From assembly GCA_003702545.1 (NCBI GenBank), contig REGK01000008.1:1-32259 (forward strand): 32,259 bases of DNA, given 5' to 3'. Source of the DNA: Candidatus Nitrosopumilus sp. (GTDB taxonomy: Archaea > Thermoproteota > Nitrososphaeria > Nitrososphaerales > Nitrosopumilaceae). Shown here one piece after another: positions 1 to 7,031 of this stretch (the first letter of the stretch is position 1; every line of letters starts with the position of its first letter). The notes beneath the pieces are model-generated. The model searched no databases, was not told where the DNA came from, and saw only the letters and a list, made by a program, of their open reading frames with translations. The translations under genes and the position numbers were made by a program.

Positions 1-77
1 AGAGCGAAACACACTACTGCTAGTGCAATTGCGACTCCTGCTGCTGCGCCATAAGCTGCCATACTTGCTTCTGCCAT
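1..77 (-). CDS. Small Ala/Gly-rich hydrophobic protein, N-terminal fragment (possibly ATP synthase proteolipid)
   Basis: Only the first 25 codons lie in the window; the gene runs off the left edge. The peptide begins MAEASMAAYGAAAGVAIALA and continues as a hydrophobic helix. A short N-terminus leading straight into a small-residue membrane helix fits the first hairpin helix of an A-type ATP synthase proteolipid (subunit K/c). The visible part lacks the usual glycine-rich motif, so this is only a suggestion. The start is supported by a strong TATA-like box centred about 28 bases upstream, implying a very short or absent leader. Any other small membrane protein remains possible. Confidence 0.4.
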   Translation of the reverse strand, partial: MAEASMAAYGAAAGVAIALAVVCFA

Positions 78-100
78 TTGATAAAATCCCAATGAGATTG

Positions 101-109
101 CTTTTATAA
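101..109 (-). promoter_or_regulatory. TATA box of the left-edge gene
   Basis: On the minus strand this reads as a TTATAAAAG-type archaeal TATA box. It lies about 28 bases before the ATG at 77, the spacing expected for a nearly leaderless transcript. It is one of the best TATA matches in the window and suggests strong expression. No experimental start site is known. Confidence 0.55.
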
Positions 110-140
110 CTTTGCCAATATTTTGTCGCTAAAAACAAAT

Positions 141-166
141 TATCATAATTTTTTGGTTTTATGATA
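141..166 (-). terminator. Perfect 8-bp inverted repeat just after a stop codon
   Basis: TATCATAA (141-148) is repeated inverted as TTATGATA (159-166) around a 10-base T-rich loop. It abuts the stop codon (167-169) of the leftward LEA-like gene, where a transcript end is expected. It also lies upstream of the next leftward gene, so an operator role is equally possible. Archaeal termination usually needs U-tracts rather than hairpins, so the terminator call is weak. Confidence 0.3.
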
Positions 167-721
167 CTATTGGGTAAATTCAAAGAAAAGTTCGTTTTCC
201 TGACCACTAGTCATAGAACTCAAATTGTAAAATACGACACCAGAAACTTTCCAAGTGTTTGTATTTGATTCAAAATCAGACCACAATTCAGGAGTATTAC
301 CAGAATTTCTTAACACAATCTCATCACGCAATATGATAGAGTTTCCACCAAGTAGCGTATAGTAATTTGAACCAAATTCTACCATTCCTTCAGCTCTATG
401 TCCAATTTGTCCTCCACCAAGTTGTTCAGAATTAGAATATCCTGTTTCATACAATTGATAATCCATTGTTGTGACAATCATGGAACGATCATTGGGATTT
501 GTAATCTCAAATGCAACGTCAATTGTAGCAGAACGTTCAGATATTTTTGAAACAACAATCTCCTCTAATTCAATTTGAAGTGGTTGAATTTGTAGAACAT
601 CTGAATTCCCAGACATTTGTGTTGGAGATTCTAGATCAATGGAGGGTCCCATAAGTAAAATTCCACCCAATACTGCAGCTAGTGCAGCAATTGCAACTCC
701 AACAAAAATTTTAGGATTCAT
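167..721 (-). CDS. Membrane-anchored LEA14/WHy-like protein
   Basis: The 184-residue protein has an N-terminal membrane segment (about residues 4-26) and a beta-rich extracytoplasmic domain. That domain carries a pattern typical of late-embryogenesis-abundant type 2 (WHy) folds: an alternating strand, then 'FEITNPND', then 'DYQLYETG'. It is clearly paralogous to the protein at 28421-28915. Both share an NP turn, a DYQL strand, a GxGQ turn and a late 'PE(L/I)(W/Y)xD' element. In archaea such proteins are mostly uncharacterised and are probably cell-surface beta-sandwich domains, so no enzymatic role can be inferred. The start ATG has an AT-rich TATA-like element about 28 bases upstream. Confidence 0.7.
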   Translation of the reverse strand: MNPKIFVGVAIAALAAVLGGILLMGPSIDLESPTQMSGNSDVLQIQPLQIELEEIVVSKISERSATIDVAFEITNPNDRSMIVTTMDYQLYETGYSNSEQLGGGQIGHRAEGMVEFGSNYYTLLGGNSIILRDEIVLRNSGNTPELWSDFESNTNTWKVSGVVFYNLSSMTSGQENELFFEFTQ

Positions 722-791
722 AACTATTGCAAACTCCTTTGATTTCTTAAATGTTGAGATAGTTATTATACCATTGGGGGGGAGAAAAATT

Positions 792-1142
792 ATGCAGTAT
801 TTCCAAGCAGTCCAACAAGGAAAACAAAGAGCAGGAAAATCTCAAATGAGGATGTTTGAGGCAGCAGGATTTGGAATGCTGACTTTGACTACAAAGAAGG
901 TGGATGGAAAGTTCCAACCTGTAGGTGATGAAGATTTTACAGCAGTTGTGAAGTCAGATGAAGGACATGTTGCAATTATAGTAGACAAGGATGGATATAC
1001 CAAGACCCAATCAAAGGCTGTAGAAAGGGATGAGGCTTTGGCAATCTACAAAAAACTTCGAGATTCAGGAGTTGAAGAGTATCCTGGAAAAGAGATCTTG
1101 ATATGGACAGAAACTAGACCGACAATTCAAAATGAATCCTAA
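792..1142 (+). CDS. Conserved small protein of unknown function
   Basis: I do not recognise this 116-residue protein. It is soluble, with a mixed alpha/beta composition, no membrane segment and no cysteine cluster. The frame is open upstream to 639, but that part reads through the divergent promoter and the antisense of the neighbouring gene and has a very different composition. The ATG at 792 is preferred because a purine-rich GGGGGGAG lies about 9 bases upstream and a TATA-like AGTTATTATA (761-770) about 25 bases upstream. It converges with pyrH, with two bases between their stop codons. Confidence 0.65.
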   Translation: MQYFQAVQQGKQRAGKSQMRMFEAAGFGMLTLTTKKVDGKFQPVGDEDFTAVVKSDEGHVAIIVDKDGYTKTQSKAVERDEALAIYKKLRDSGVEEYPGKEILIWTETRPTIQNES

Positions 1143-1144
1143 GA

Positions 1145-1828
1145 TTATTTTGTTGGAATAATTATCTCAGTTCCCAAATTACCGCCTTTAATGGCTTTTT
1201 CAATAATTTTTGGACTTGCTTTGAGAATTCTTGTTTTGATTTTTGAGCGCTCAATGATTTTTAGAGCAACTATATCCATGAGATCATATCCTCCGGCTAC
1301 AGAATCCTCATGAACTAACATGTTCTTGAGATTTTTTAATTCAATTCGTTTGAATTTTTTTGCTTTTTTGAATTTGTTGGGATCCATGTCATACACGCCA
1401 TCAACATCAGTAGCGTTAAGGAATTGTTCAGCTTTTACTTTTTCTGCAATTAATGCAGCAGTACCATTAGTGCTTTGACCAGGATGAAGGCCTCCAGCAA
1501 CTACAATTAATCCATCATCGACAGCATGTCTAACTTCTTGTAGAGTAGTTGGAGGATGAGAATATGCTTTGTTTTTTAGAGCGTAGATTAGCAATTTTGC
1601 ATTTAGTCTAGAAATCTCAATTCCTAATTCATCAAGGGTTGATTCGTCGGCTCCAGAAGATCTTGCGTGATTAATGTAGTGTCTTGCAATGTTTCCACCA
1701 CCAGCAATAATGATTGGTTGACAGACCTTACTGATTTTTACTAGAAATTCGGCCCAATCTTTGAGGAGTTTAACATTATCCATGGCAAAAACTCTCCCAG
1801 ATAGCTTGATTACAATTCTTTTTTTCAC
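1145..1828 (-). CDS. pyrH: UMP kinase, archaeal type
   Basis: This enzyme phosphorylates UMP to UDP in pyrimidine nucleotide synthesis. The 227-residue protein is a compact amino-acid-kinase fold. Visible landmarks are the N-terminal lysine strand 'IKLSGRVF' (7-14), the glycine-rich '[10 protein letters not shown]' (40-49), '[13 protein letters not shown]' in the nucleotide-binding region, and a late 'AGGYDLMD'. Length and motifs match archaeal PyrH rather than the longer bacterial enzyme. It is the third gene of a leftward operon with a thymidylate kinase and an HD phosphohydrolase. Its GTG start overlaps the upstream TGA as GTGA, indicating translational coupling. Confidence 0.93.
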   Translation of the reverse strand: MKKRIVIKLSGRVFAMDNVKLLKDWAEFLVKISKVCQPIIIAGGGNIARHYINHARSSGADESTLDELGIEISRLNAKLLIYALKNKAYSHPPTTLQEVRHAVDDGLIVVAGGLHPGQSTNGTAALIAEKVKAEQFLNATDVDGVYDMDPNKFKKAKKFKRIELKNLKNMLVHEDSVAGGYDLMDIVALKIIERSKIKTRILKASPKIIEKAIKGGNLGTEIIIPTK

Positions 1829-3060
1829 TCTAGTTCACCAAGGATGGATTTTGCGGCAATTTCAACTTTTTTTCTGTTCTTTTGATGAGTATAGATTCTC
1901 AGTATATTCATGAAGCCTGAAATTGCTGAAACCACAGGTATTTCAGATATAGGCATCTCTTTTGCCGAAGATTTACCGGCCTCATTTGTAATCAAAATTA
2001 CCGATTTTGACTCATTTTTTGAAGGGGCAAGTGGTATAGAGGGTGTTACAGAACTATCAACAAAAATCTCATCTTCATCAACTTTAGATTTTTTGGATAT
2101 GTCAGATCTTAGTTCATCTGTTTTTGTTTTCTTTAGGTTCTTTTGACTAGTCAAAATGCTCTCAAATACGCATTTTAGCAATTTTCTGTTTTGGTAATCT
2201 TGTGCAAACTTTCTTGCTCTTTTTAGTTTTGGAGTTTTGGAAGAAAGCAAACTAGAGAGAACGTATTCGTCAGTTAACTGAACAAACTCATCTAGACTAA
2301 AAGTCGAGAATCCAAATTCATCATCTGAAGATCTTAAGGCTTCAAGCAGCATTACTTCTGCAGCTCTTACTGTCTTGTGGAAATAAACTGCTTTGAACAT
2401 TTGATATCTAGAGTGCATCATTGATTCAAATGAATATAGAGCTGAACGTTCCAAGGCAAGTTTCTTTTGATGAACATCAAGTGACTGGGTGATTCTTTTA
2501 TGATCAATTTTTGCATGTTCTGCCCCTGTAAAGTAACCATCTCTGAGTAGATAGTCCATCATATCTGCACTAAGAGCTCCCGAAACAATTTCGTTCATGT
2601 ATTGGAATTTTGAATCACCAAACGCAATCTTTGTGATGAGTTTTTTGTCAAAACCACTTTTTGTCAAAATATCACCAATTTCAGATTTTAGAATAATTTC
2701 TTTACCAAAATCCTCATGAGAGATTTTCTTTTCTTGAATTATTTCTTCAAATAGATGTGAGAATGGTCCATGTCCAATATCATGCAACAGACCTGCCAAT
2801 CTAAGAATCTCAATGTCATCTGATTTGAAAAATCCTTTTTCATTTAGTGCATGACCTGCCTGGCTAGCTATGTGCATTACTCCAAGAGAGTGCTCAAATC
2901 GTGTATGCTGAGCTGCAGGATATGTGAGGTGTGCACCAGATAATTGCCTAATTCTTCTTAATCGCTGAAAAATTGGATTGTCAATAATGGATAGTTCATG
3001 GTCATAAACTCGAATAAAATCATGAATTGGATCTATAATGTCTAGATAATTTTTCTTCAT
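1825..3060 (-). CDS. HD-domain phosphohydrolase, SAMHD1/dNTPase-like
   Basis: The 411-residue protein carries a full HD metal-binding set: H57 in 'HTRFEHSLG', H93-D94 in '[10 protein letters not shown]', and D166 or D169 in '[12 protein letters not shown]'. The N-terminal 'IxDPIHxFI' is typical of the COG1078 family, which is related to SAMHD1 and bacterial dGTPases. Some members hydrolyse dNTPs. Lying between thymidylate kinase and UMP kinase with four-base overlaps on both sides, it probably tunes nucleotide pools, which is an inference from context. Residues about 300-370 form a polar, Lys/Ser/Asp-rich linker that may be disordered, followed by a short C-terminal helix. The substrate is unproven. 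Confidence 0.85.
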   Translation of the reverse strand: MKKNYLDIIDPIHDFIRVYDHELSIIDNPIFQRLRRIRQLSGAHLTYPAAQHTRFEHSLGVMHIASQAGHALNEKGFFKSDDIEILRLAGLLHDIGHGPFSHLFEEIIQEKKISHEDFGKEIILKSEIGDILTKSGFDKKLITKIAFGDSKFQYMNEIVSGALSADMMDYLLRDGYFTGAEHAKIDHKRITQSLDVHQKKLALERSALYSFESMMHSRYQMFKAVYFHKTVRAAEVMLLEALRSSDDEFGFSTFSLDEFVQLTDEYVLSSLLSSKTPKLKRARKFAQDYQNRKLLKCVFESILTSQKNLKKTKTDELRSDISKKSKVDEDEIFVDSSVTPSIPLAPSKNESKSVILITNEAGKSSAKEMPISEIPVVSAISGFMNILRIYTHQKNRKKVEIAAKSILGELE

Positions 3061-3638
3061 AATCCTATTTTCTTTGAAAATGTTTTCATAATTTCTTCAT
3101 GAACTTCTTGTTTAGATTTTGTAGCATCAATTATTTTCCAACGTTTTTTCTTTGCAGTGGTTTTGTAGAGTTTAGAAATTTTTCTCAAAAATTCTTCATT
3201 TTTTTCAAATTTATCTCGGTTTGTTTTTTGTCTGTTAAAAGATTCTTTCTGATTTACATCAAGTAAAATTACAAGATCTGCTTTTGGCAGTCCTGCATCT
3301 AGATTTTCAAGCCATTTTTCTTTCATTCCATTTGCAAGACCATACACGAGGTTAGAGTGGTAATACCTATTCATTATGAGTACAGAGTTTTTTTCTTGAG
3401 CTTGCTTAATTTGCTCAAGTTTTTCCCATCTATTTGCAGATAATAGACAATGAATTACTTGTGGAGGAAATTTTCTTTTGCCATCAAGATATTGTCTGAT
3501 TTCTTTTCCAATAGGGGTTTTGTAATCTGGAAAATGAAACAATTTAGTTTTGATTTTTCTTTTTTTGAGTGCTTTTTCTAGCATAGTTGATTGTGTTAGT
3601 TTTCCTGCTTGATCTCCACCCTCAATCACAATTATCAT
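3057..3638 (-). CDS. tmk: Thymidylate kinase with non-canonical active-site motifs
   Basis: The expected reaction is dTMP to dTDP with ATP. The 193-residue P-loop protein has the TMPK layout: an N-terminal nucleotide-binding strand and loop (6-16), a 'FPDY' strand, an 'NRYYHSNLVYG' segment (90-100) where most TMPKs have DRYxxS, and a Lys/Arg-rich LID. Two key positions deviate. The Walker A reads GGDQAGKLT, with leucine at position 14 where Ser/Thr normally binds Mg2+. The DRY aspartate is N90. The family assignment is firm, but normal catalysis is not assured. It is the first gene of the tmk-HD-pyrH operon, with an ATGA overlap into the next gene. Confidence 0.82.
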   Translation of the reverse strand: MIIVIEGGDQAGKLTQSTMLEKALKKRKIKTKLFHFPDYKTPIGKEIRQYLDGKRKFPPQVIHCLLSANRWEKLEQIKQAQEKNSVLIMNRYYHSNLVYGLANGMKEKWLENLDAGLPKADLVILLDVNQKESFNRQKTNRDKFEKNEEFLRKISKLYKTTAKKKRWKIIDATKSKQEVHEEIMKTFSKKIGL

Positions 3639-3700
3639 AAGTTATCAAAACAGAGGAGTTAATTGATTAAAAATCTATCAAACTCAGAAGTTTCGAGTTG

Positions 3701-3707
3701 TTTAATG
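3701..3707 (+). promoter_or_regulatory. Probable TATA box for the 40-aa zinc-finger gene
   Basis: TTTAATG is centred 26 bases before the ATG at 3730, consistent with a leaderless transcript. The match to the TATA consensus is moderate. Confidence 0.35.
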
Positions 3708-3729
3708 TCTTCTAATGCGAATTAAAGAT

Positions 3730-3852
3730 ATGGCTGAGACATACTCATGTGCCTATTGTGAATCAATTTTTGAGAGTAAGGATGATCTTTCAAAATGTAT
3801 TGATAGAATTCACGGAGACTCTGGAGTTTTAGAAGGCTCAAAATCAGCCTAA
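3730..3852 (+). CDS. 40-residue single zinc-finger protein
   Basis: This short gene encodes 40 residues with the spacing of a classical C2H2 finger: 'YSCAYC', the conserved F and L, then C and H. The pattern is Cys-x2-Cys-x12-Cys-x4-His, so the third ligand is Cys instead of His. Hydrophobic Y6, F14 and L20 fall where the beta-beta-alpha finger core expects them. There is no other domain. A TATA-like box lies 26 bases upstream of the ATG. It sits between the tmk operon (divergent) and hsp20 (same strand). It may bind nucleic acid or protein; the function is unknown. Confidence 0.72.
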   Translation: MAETYSCAYCESIFESKDDLSKCIDRIHGDSGVLEGSKSA

Positions 3853-3885
3853 ACTTTTTTGTTTAAACCAAAATTTCTCTCAAGG

Positions 3886-3892
3886 TTTATAA
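3886..3892 (+). promoter_or_regulatory. TATA box of hsp20
   Basis: TTTATAA is centred about 29 bases before the ATG at 3918 and is preceded by purines that could serve as a BRE. The spacing predicts an mRNA starting at or within a few bases of the start codon. Confidence 0.5.
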
Positions 3893-3917
3893 CCAAAAAT
3901 TTGCCACATAACACGAA

Positions 3918-4298
3918 ATGGGAATAGTAAAAGAAGTGATTAAAGAGATTGGAAATAAATCAAGAGAATTTTACGAATTTGTTTTACCACCAATTGACAT
4001 GTATCTAGATTCTGATAATCTCAAAGTGGTTATTGACATCCCAGGATTCTCAAAAAAAGATATCAAACTAACATTATGCGGAGATATTCTATCAATTCAA
4101 GCATGCAAAGAAGTAGATGAGAAAGAATCTGAATCACTAATTTCAAAACAAAGACCAAATATTATCGATAAAAAAGTTAGACTTCCAATTGATGTCAAAC
4201 AAGGTGAAGAAAAAATTGATTCAGCAAAATATGAGGACGGTGTGCTAACACTAGTGATTCCTGTAACTAAGAAAGGAAAAGACATCTCAATAGAATAA
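3918..4298 (+). CDS. hsp20: Small heat-shock protein, Hsp20/alpha-crystallin family
   Basis: The 126-residue protein is an ATP-independent holdase chaperone by family. After a short N-terminal helix comes the alpha-crystallin domain: 'PPIDMYLDSDNLKVVIDIPGF', 'IKLTLCGDILSIQA', a charged loop, 'KKVRLPIDV' and the hallmark 'YEDGVLTLVIPV' near residue 105-116. The C-terminal tail is short, and the usual I-x-I anchor is replaced by 'KDISIE', which still contains an IxI-like ISI. A TATA box lies about 29 bases upstream. It converges on the ABC1-family gene with only two bases between stop codons. Confidence 0.92.
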   Translation: MGIVKEVIKEIGNKSREFYEFVLPPIDMYLDSDNLKVVIDIPGFSKKDIKLTLCGDILSIQACKEVDEKESESLISKQRPNIIDKKVRLPIDVKQGEEKIDSAKYEDGVLTLVIPVTKKGKDISIE

Positions 4299-4300
4299 AA

Positions 4301-5845
4301 TTAGTGTTTTCTAAAAACTGCAGAACCCATCATTATTAGACCAGAAACAATCATTCCAGAAATACCAAAGGTTTCATTTGTTTGATATAGCAACACTGAA
4401 CCAATAAAAATTGCAGATGCAAAGATACTTCCACCAAGAAACACCATTGGTTTTTTTCGGTGCATAGAAAGTTTTGCTTCATCCATGAACCTTTCCATTT
4501 CAGGTCCTAAGCGTAATGCTGAATCAATTGATTTTGCAAACTTGTCAAATGATATCTTTAGTTCTTCAACGTATGCCTTTGGAATCATGTTTTCTTCTTG
4601 GAGAATATTCCTTAGAACTTTGACAAACTTGAAATCAACATCATGTGTCTTGTAGATTCCTTCAATTATTGATGCCATTCTCATGTAAAGAGCCAAATTC
4701 TTTGGTAAAACAAAGGGGAACTTACTCATTGTTTGATTTGCAAGTTCCATCAAGCTTTGAACTTCCATCTCATCAGGTTTGTTTCCATGCATTGCTCGAA
4801 TAGATAGTTCAATTCCTTTTTCAATAACTTGTCTATTATATTCAGGAGTAAGCATTCCTAGTTCTGCCATCGCATTAACAACTCTAGGAGGATTTTTCTC
4901 AACTAGTGCAAGATATAGTCTGATGAGTTTGTATCGAGTTTCATTGTTTATTCTGCCTACCATACCATAGTCATAGAGAATTAATTTTCCATCATCAGTT
5001 ACTGAGATGTTTCCTGGATGAGGGTCTGCATGGAAAAGAGAGTGTTTGAGAAGCATGGTAAAAAAGACCTTGTGAACATCAATTACTAGTTGCTCTCTAT
5101 CAACACCTTTCTCATCTAGTTCTTGTACGTTTGTGACTTTGATTCCTGGCAAATATTCCATAGTTAGGACATTTTTTGAAGAGTAATCATCATAAACTGA
5201 AGGAACAATAACTTTGTCGTTGTTTTCCATATCTTGTTTGATTCTTTTGAGATTTTCAGATTCGTTTGTGTAATCCATCTCTTCTTTTATGGTTTCAATA
5301 AATTGAGATAGCATTGCTTTTGCAGAATACCTAAGATTAGGATCAACAAACCTCAAAGCAAGGGGTAAGATTTTTTTGAGAACTTTTAGATCTTCTCGTA
5401 CAACTTGGTCAATACCAGGTCTTTTTACTTTGATGACAATTTGTTGCCCAGAAATTGAGCCACGATAAACTTGACCTAGTGATGCTCCAGAGATTGAATT
5501 TGTATCAATATCATCAAATTTTTCATTGATTGGTCCTAGATCTTTTTCAATGATTGGTTTTACTTGCTCAAATGGTGCAGAAGGAACACTGTCTTGCAGT
5601 TTAGATAGTTCTTCAAGATATGGTTGAGGTAGAATGTCTGCTCTAGATGAGAGCCATTGACCTAGTTTGATGTATACAGGTCCCAAGGAAACAAAAGTAT
5701 CAAGTGCTTTTCTTGCGTTTTTTCTAAATTGTTCAGAATCAATTGTGTTTTTTTCTTGTTGTGCCCATTTTTTCCTATCTTTACGTAGAGCCAAAATTGA
5801 TGGCAAAAGTTTGATCAGTACATAGATGGTTCTTCCAGCAGACAT
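4301..5845 (-). CDS. ABC1/AarF/UbiB-family atypical protein kinase-like protein
   Basis: The 514-residue protein has the complete ABC1 signature: the KxGQ motif (K60-Q63), an alanine/serine-rich loop 'SGASLGQV' (119-126) replacing the kinase glycine loop, a catalytic-type lysine (K139), 'HADPHPGN' (272-279) and 'DYG' (292-294) as the metal-binding triad. Two C-terminal membrane helices (about 465-510) anchor it. Bacterial and mitochondrial relatives act as ATPases that support ubiquinone synthesis. In a thaumarchaeon the partner could be a quinone or another lipid, which is inference. The upstream 127-residue gene is separated by three bases, so the two are probably one operon. Confidence 0.9.
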   Translation of the reverse strand: MSAGRTIYVLIKLLPSILALRKDRKKWAQQEKNTIDSEQFRKNARKALDTFVSLGPVYIKLGQWLSSRADILPQPYLEELSKLQDSVPSAPFEQVKPIIEKDLGPINEKFDDIDTNSISGASLGQVYRGSISGQQIVIKVKRPGIDQVVREDLKVLKKILPLALRFVDPNLRYSAKAMLSQFIETIKEEMDYTNESENLKRIKQDMENNDKVIVPSVYDDYSSKNVLTMEYLPGIKVTNVQELDEKGVDREQLVIDVHKVFFTMLLKHSLFHADPHPGNISVTDDGKLILYDYGMVGRINNETRYKLIRLYLALVEKNPPRVVNAMAELGMLTPEYNRQVIEKGIELSIRAMHGNKPDEMEVQSLMELANQTMSKFPFVLPKNLALYMRMASIIEGIYKTHDVDFKFVKVLRNILQEENMIPKAYVEELKISFDKFAKSIDSALRLGPEMERFMDEAKLSMHRKKPMVFLGGSIFASAIFIGSVLLYQTNETFGISGMIVSGLIMMGSAVFRKH

Positions 5846-5848
5846 AAC

Positions 5849-6232
5849 TTACTCCAAATAGTCTTTGATCTTTTTTGATGTTACATACCCGATGTATCCA
5901 GAGAGAGCTGAGGATATCAGTCCCGATGTCAAAGAAAGTTTTTTTGAGTTATCGTTAAAAACAGATTTTGCAATTTTAGAACCACCAAAAATTGCACATG
6001 CTAATCCTACCAATACTTCTGGTGCATCATAAACAAGATGACCAATAGGATCTTTTCTTGGATCAATTTTGTCAGTATGAACGAGAAATTTGTCATCATA
6101 CTCTCTAATGTGTAAATTTCCATAACGATATTGTTTTAGTGCACCATTGGTTTGTCCAAGAACAGTCTCTTCAGCTCCATTAATCATAAATTCACGTAAT
6201 TCTTTTGGAACTTCAATCTCATCAAATGGCAT
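5849..6232 (-). CDS. Unknown 127-residue protein co-transcribed with the ABC1 gene
   Basis: I do not recognise this family. The N-terminal half is soluble and charged ('FDEIEVPKELREFMINGAEE'). The C-terminal half holds two weakly hydrophobic Gly/Ala/Ser-rich segments (about 72-92 and 98-118) that could be membrane hairpins. It lies three bases upstream of the ABC1-like gene in the same direction, so the two proteins probably act at the same membrane. A TATA-like AAAATATAAG element lies about 25-30 bases upstream of its ATG, making it the first gene of the operon. Confidence 0.7.
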   Translation of the reverse strand: MPFDEIEVPKELREFMINGAEETVLGQTNGALKQYRYGNLHIREYDDKFLVHTDKIDPRKDPIGHLVYDAPEVLVGLACAIFGGSKIAKSVFNDNSKKLSLTSGLISSALSGYIGYVTSKKIKDYLE

Positions 6233-6287
6233 GATCGCAAGATCGAGTAATTGCTTATATTTTTAGTGTAAAAAACAAAATACTCTA

Positions 6288-6476
6288 TTAATTTTTGAGC
6301 CTATCTTTTGTAAATATTACAAAACTAGCTGCAAATGCCACAAGCATACCAATTCCAGTTGCATATGCATAGTTGAATCCAACTCCAGGATGAACCTCTT
6401 GATGATAATTGTTTATCAAAAATGTTGCAACTAACAAAATAGAACCAATTATCGTTAATTTTCTATGATTTTCCAA
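6288..6476 (-). CDS. Small two-helix membrane protein
   Basis: This 62-residue protein of unknown function has two predicted membrane helices (about 7-22 and 38-56). They are joined by a loop containing 'NYHQEVHPGVGFNYAYATG', and the ends are basic. The start codon is TTG at 6476; a TATA-like element about 25 bases upstream supports it. No cysteine or obvious metal motif is present apart from two histidines in the loop. The next gene upstream is about 165 bases away, so it is probably transcribed alone. Confidence 0.6.
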   Translation of the reverse strand: MENHRKLTIIGSILLVATFLINNYHQEVHPGVGFNYAYATGIGMLVAFAASFVIFTKDRLKN

Positions 6477-6640
6477 TAATTACATTTTTCACAATTACTA
6501 TATGAATTTAGAAAAAAATTACAATAGAGATGTTATAATGAATCTCACAATACTACCATTTAGGAATATTCCCTTTGGCAATATTGATTTCCAATTTAAT
6601 ATGACATAGTTATGATTTAGATTTTCAAATAATTTTCAGA

Positions 6641-6982
6641 TCAGGGATTAGATTCCATTTCAGATAATCTTTGAATCACCTGTTCAAGCTCTTCCTTGTT
6701 ATCATTAATGACACGTTTTACTACCTCTATCTCTTCATTGATTTGTTCTAATTGTTCATTATCAGAGTTTTTTATTTGATTTTCCAAATCTTCTAAAACT
6801 TGTTGATTGTACTGATTGATTTTTTCTAATTCATTTTTGTATTTTTCTAGTTTTACATATGGATCAGATATTTCTGAAAGTTCAGGAATATCACTAATTT
6901 GTTGATTTGTCATAAAACCAGAAATAGCTACAATGCCCCCTATCACAATGGCTGCAATGATAATAACAATACTTAGTTTCAT
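6641..6982 (-). CDS. Membrane-anchored coiled-coil protein
   Basis: The 113-residue protein begins with a membrane helix (about 4-23). The rest is strongly acidic and heptad-patterned coiled coil (about 40-110), rich in Glu, Asn, Gln and Leu. This looks like a signal-anchored filament or spacer outside the membrane. No enzymatic motif is visible. It follows the secreted protein of the ABC operon by about 50 AT-rich bases on the same strand, so it may be read through from that operon or have its own promoter. Confidence 0.65.
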   Translation of the reverse strand: MKLSIVIIIAAIVIGGIVAISGFMTNQQISDIPELSEISDPYVKLEKYKNELEKINQYNQQVLEDLENQIKNSDNEQLEQINEEIEVVKRVINDNKEELEQVIQRLSEMESNP

Positions 6983-7031
6983 TTTTAATGACTTTATTTC
7001 TCCAAAATAATATTAAAAATTAATCATCAAT

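Noticed and set aside
639-791. Upstream extension of the small protein starting at 792
   Set aside because: It would read antisense through the start of the LEA-like gene and through both promoters, with a different composition; SD and TATA spacing support 792.
6563-6572. Palindrome GGAATATTCC in the 6477-6640 gap
   Set aside because: Ten bases only, not placed at a promoter of either neighbour; expected by chance at this scale.
6538-6609. A 23-codon frame (MNLTILPFRNIP...) in the 164-base gap between two small membrane-protein genes
   Set aside because: It is short, of ordinary composition, with no Shine-Dalgarno or clear TATA spacing, so chance is the simpler explanation.
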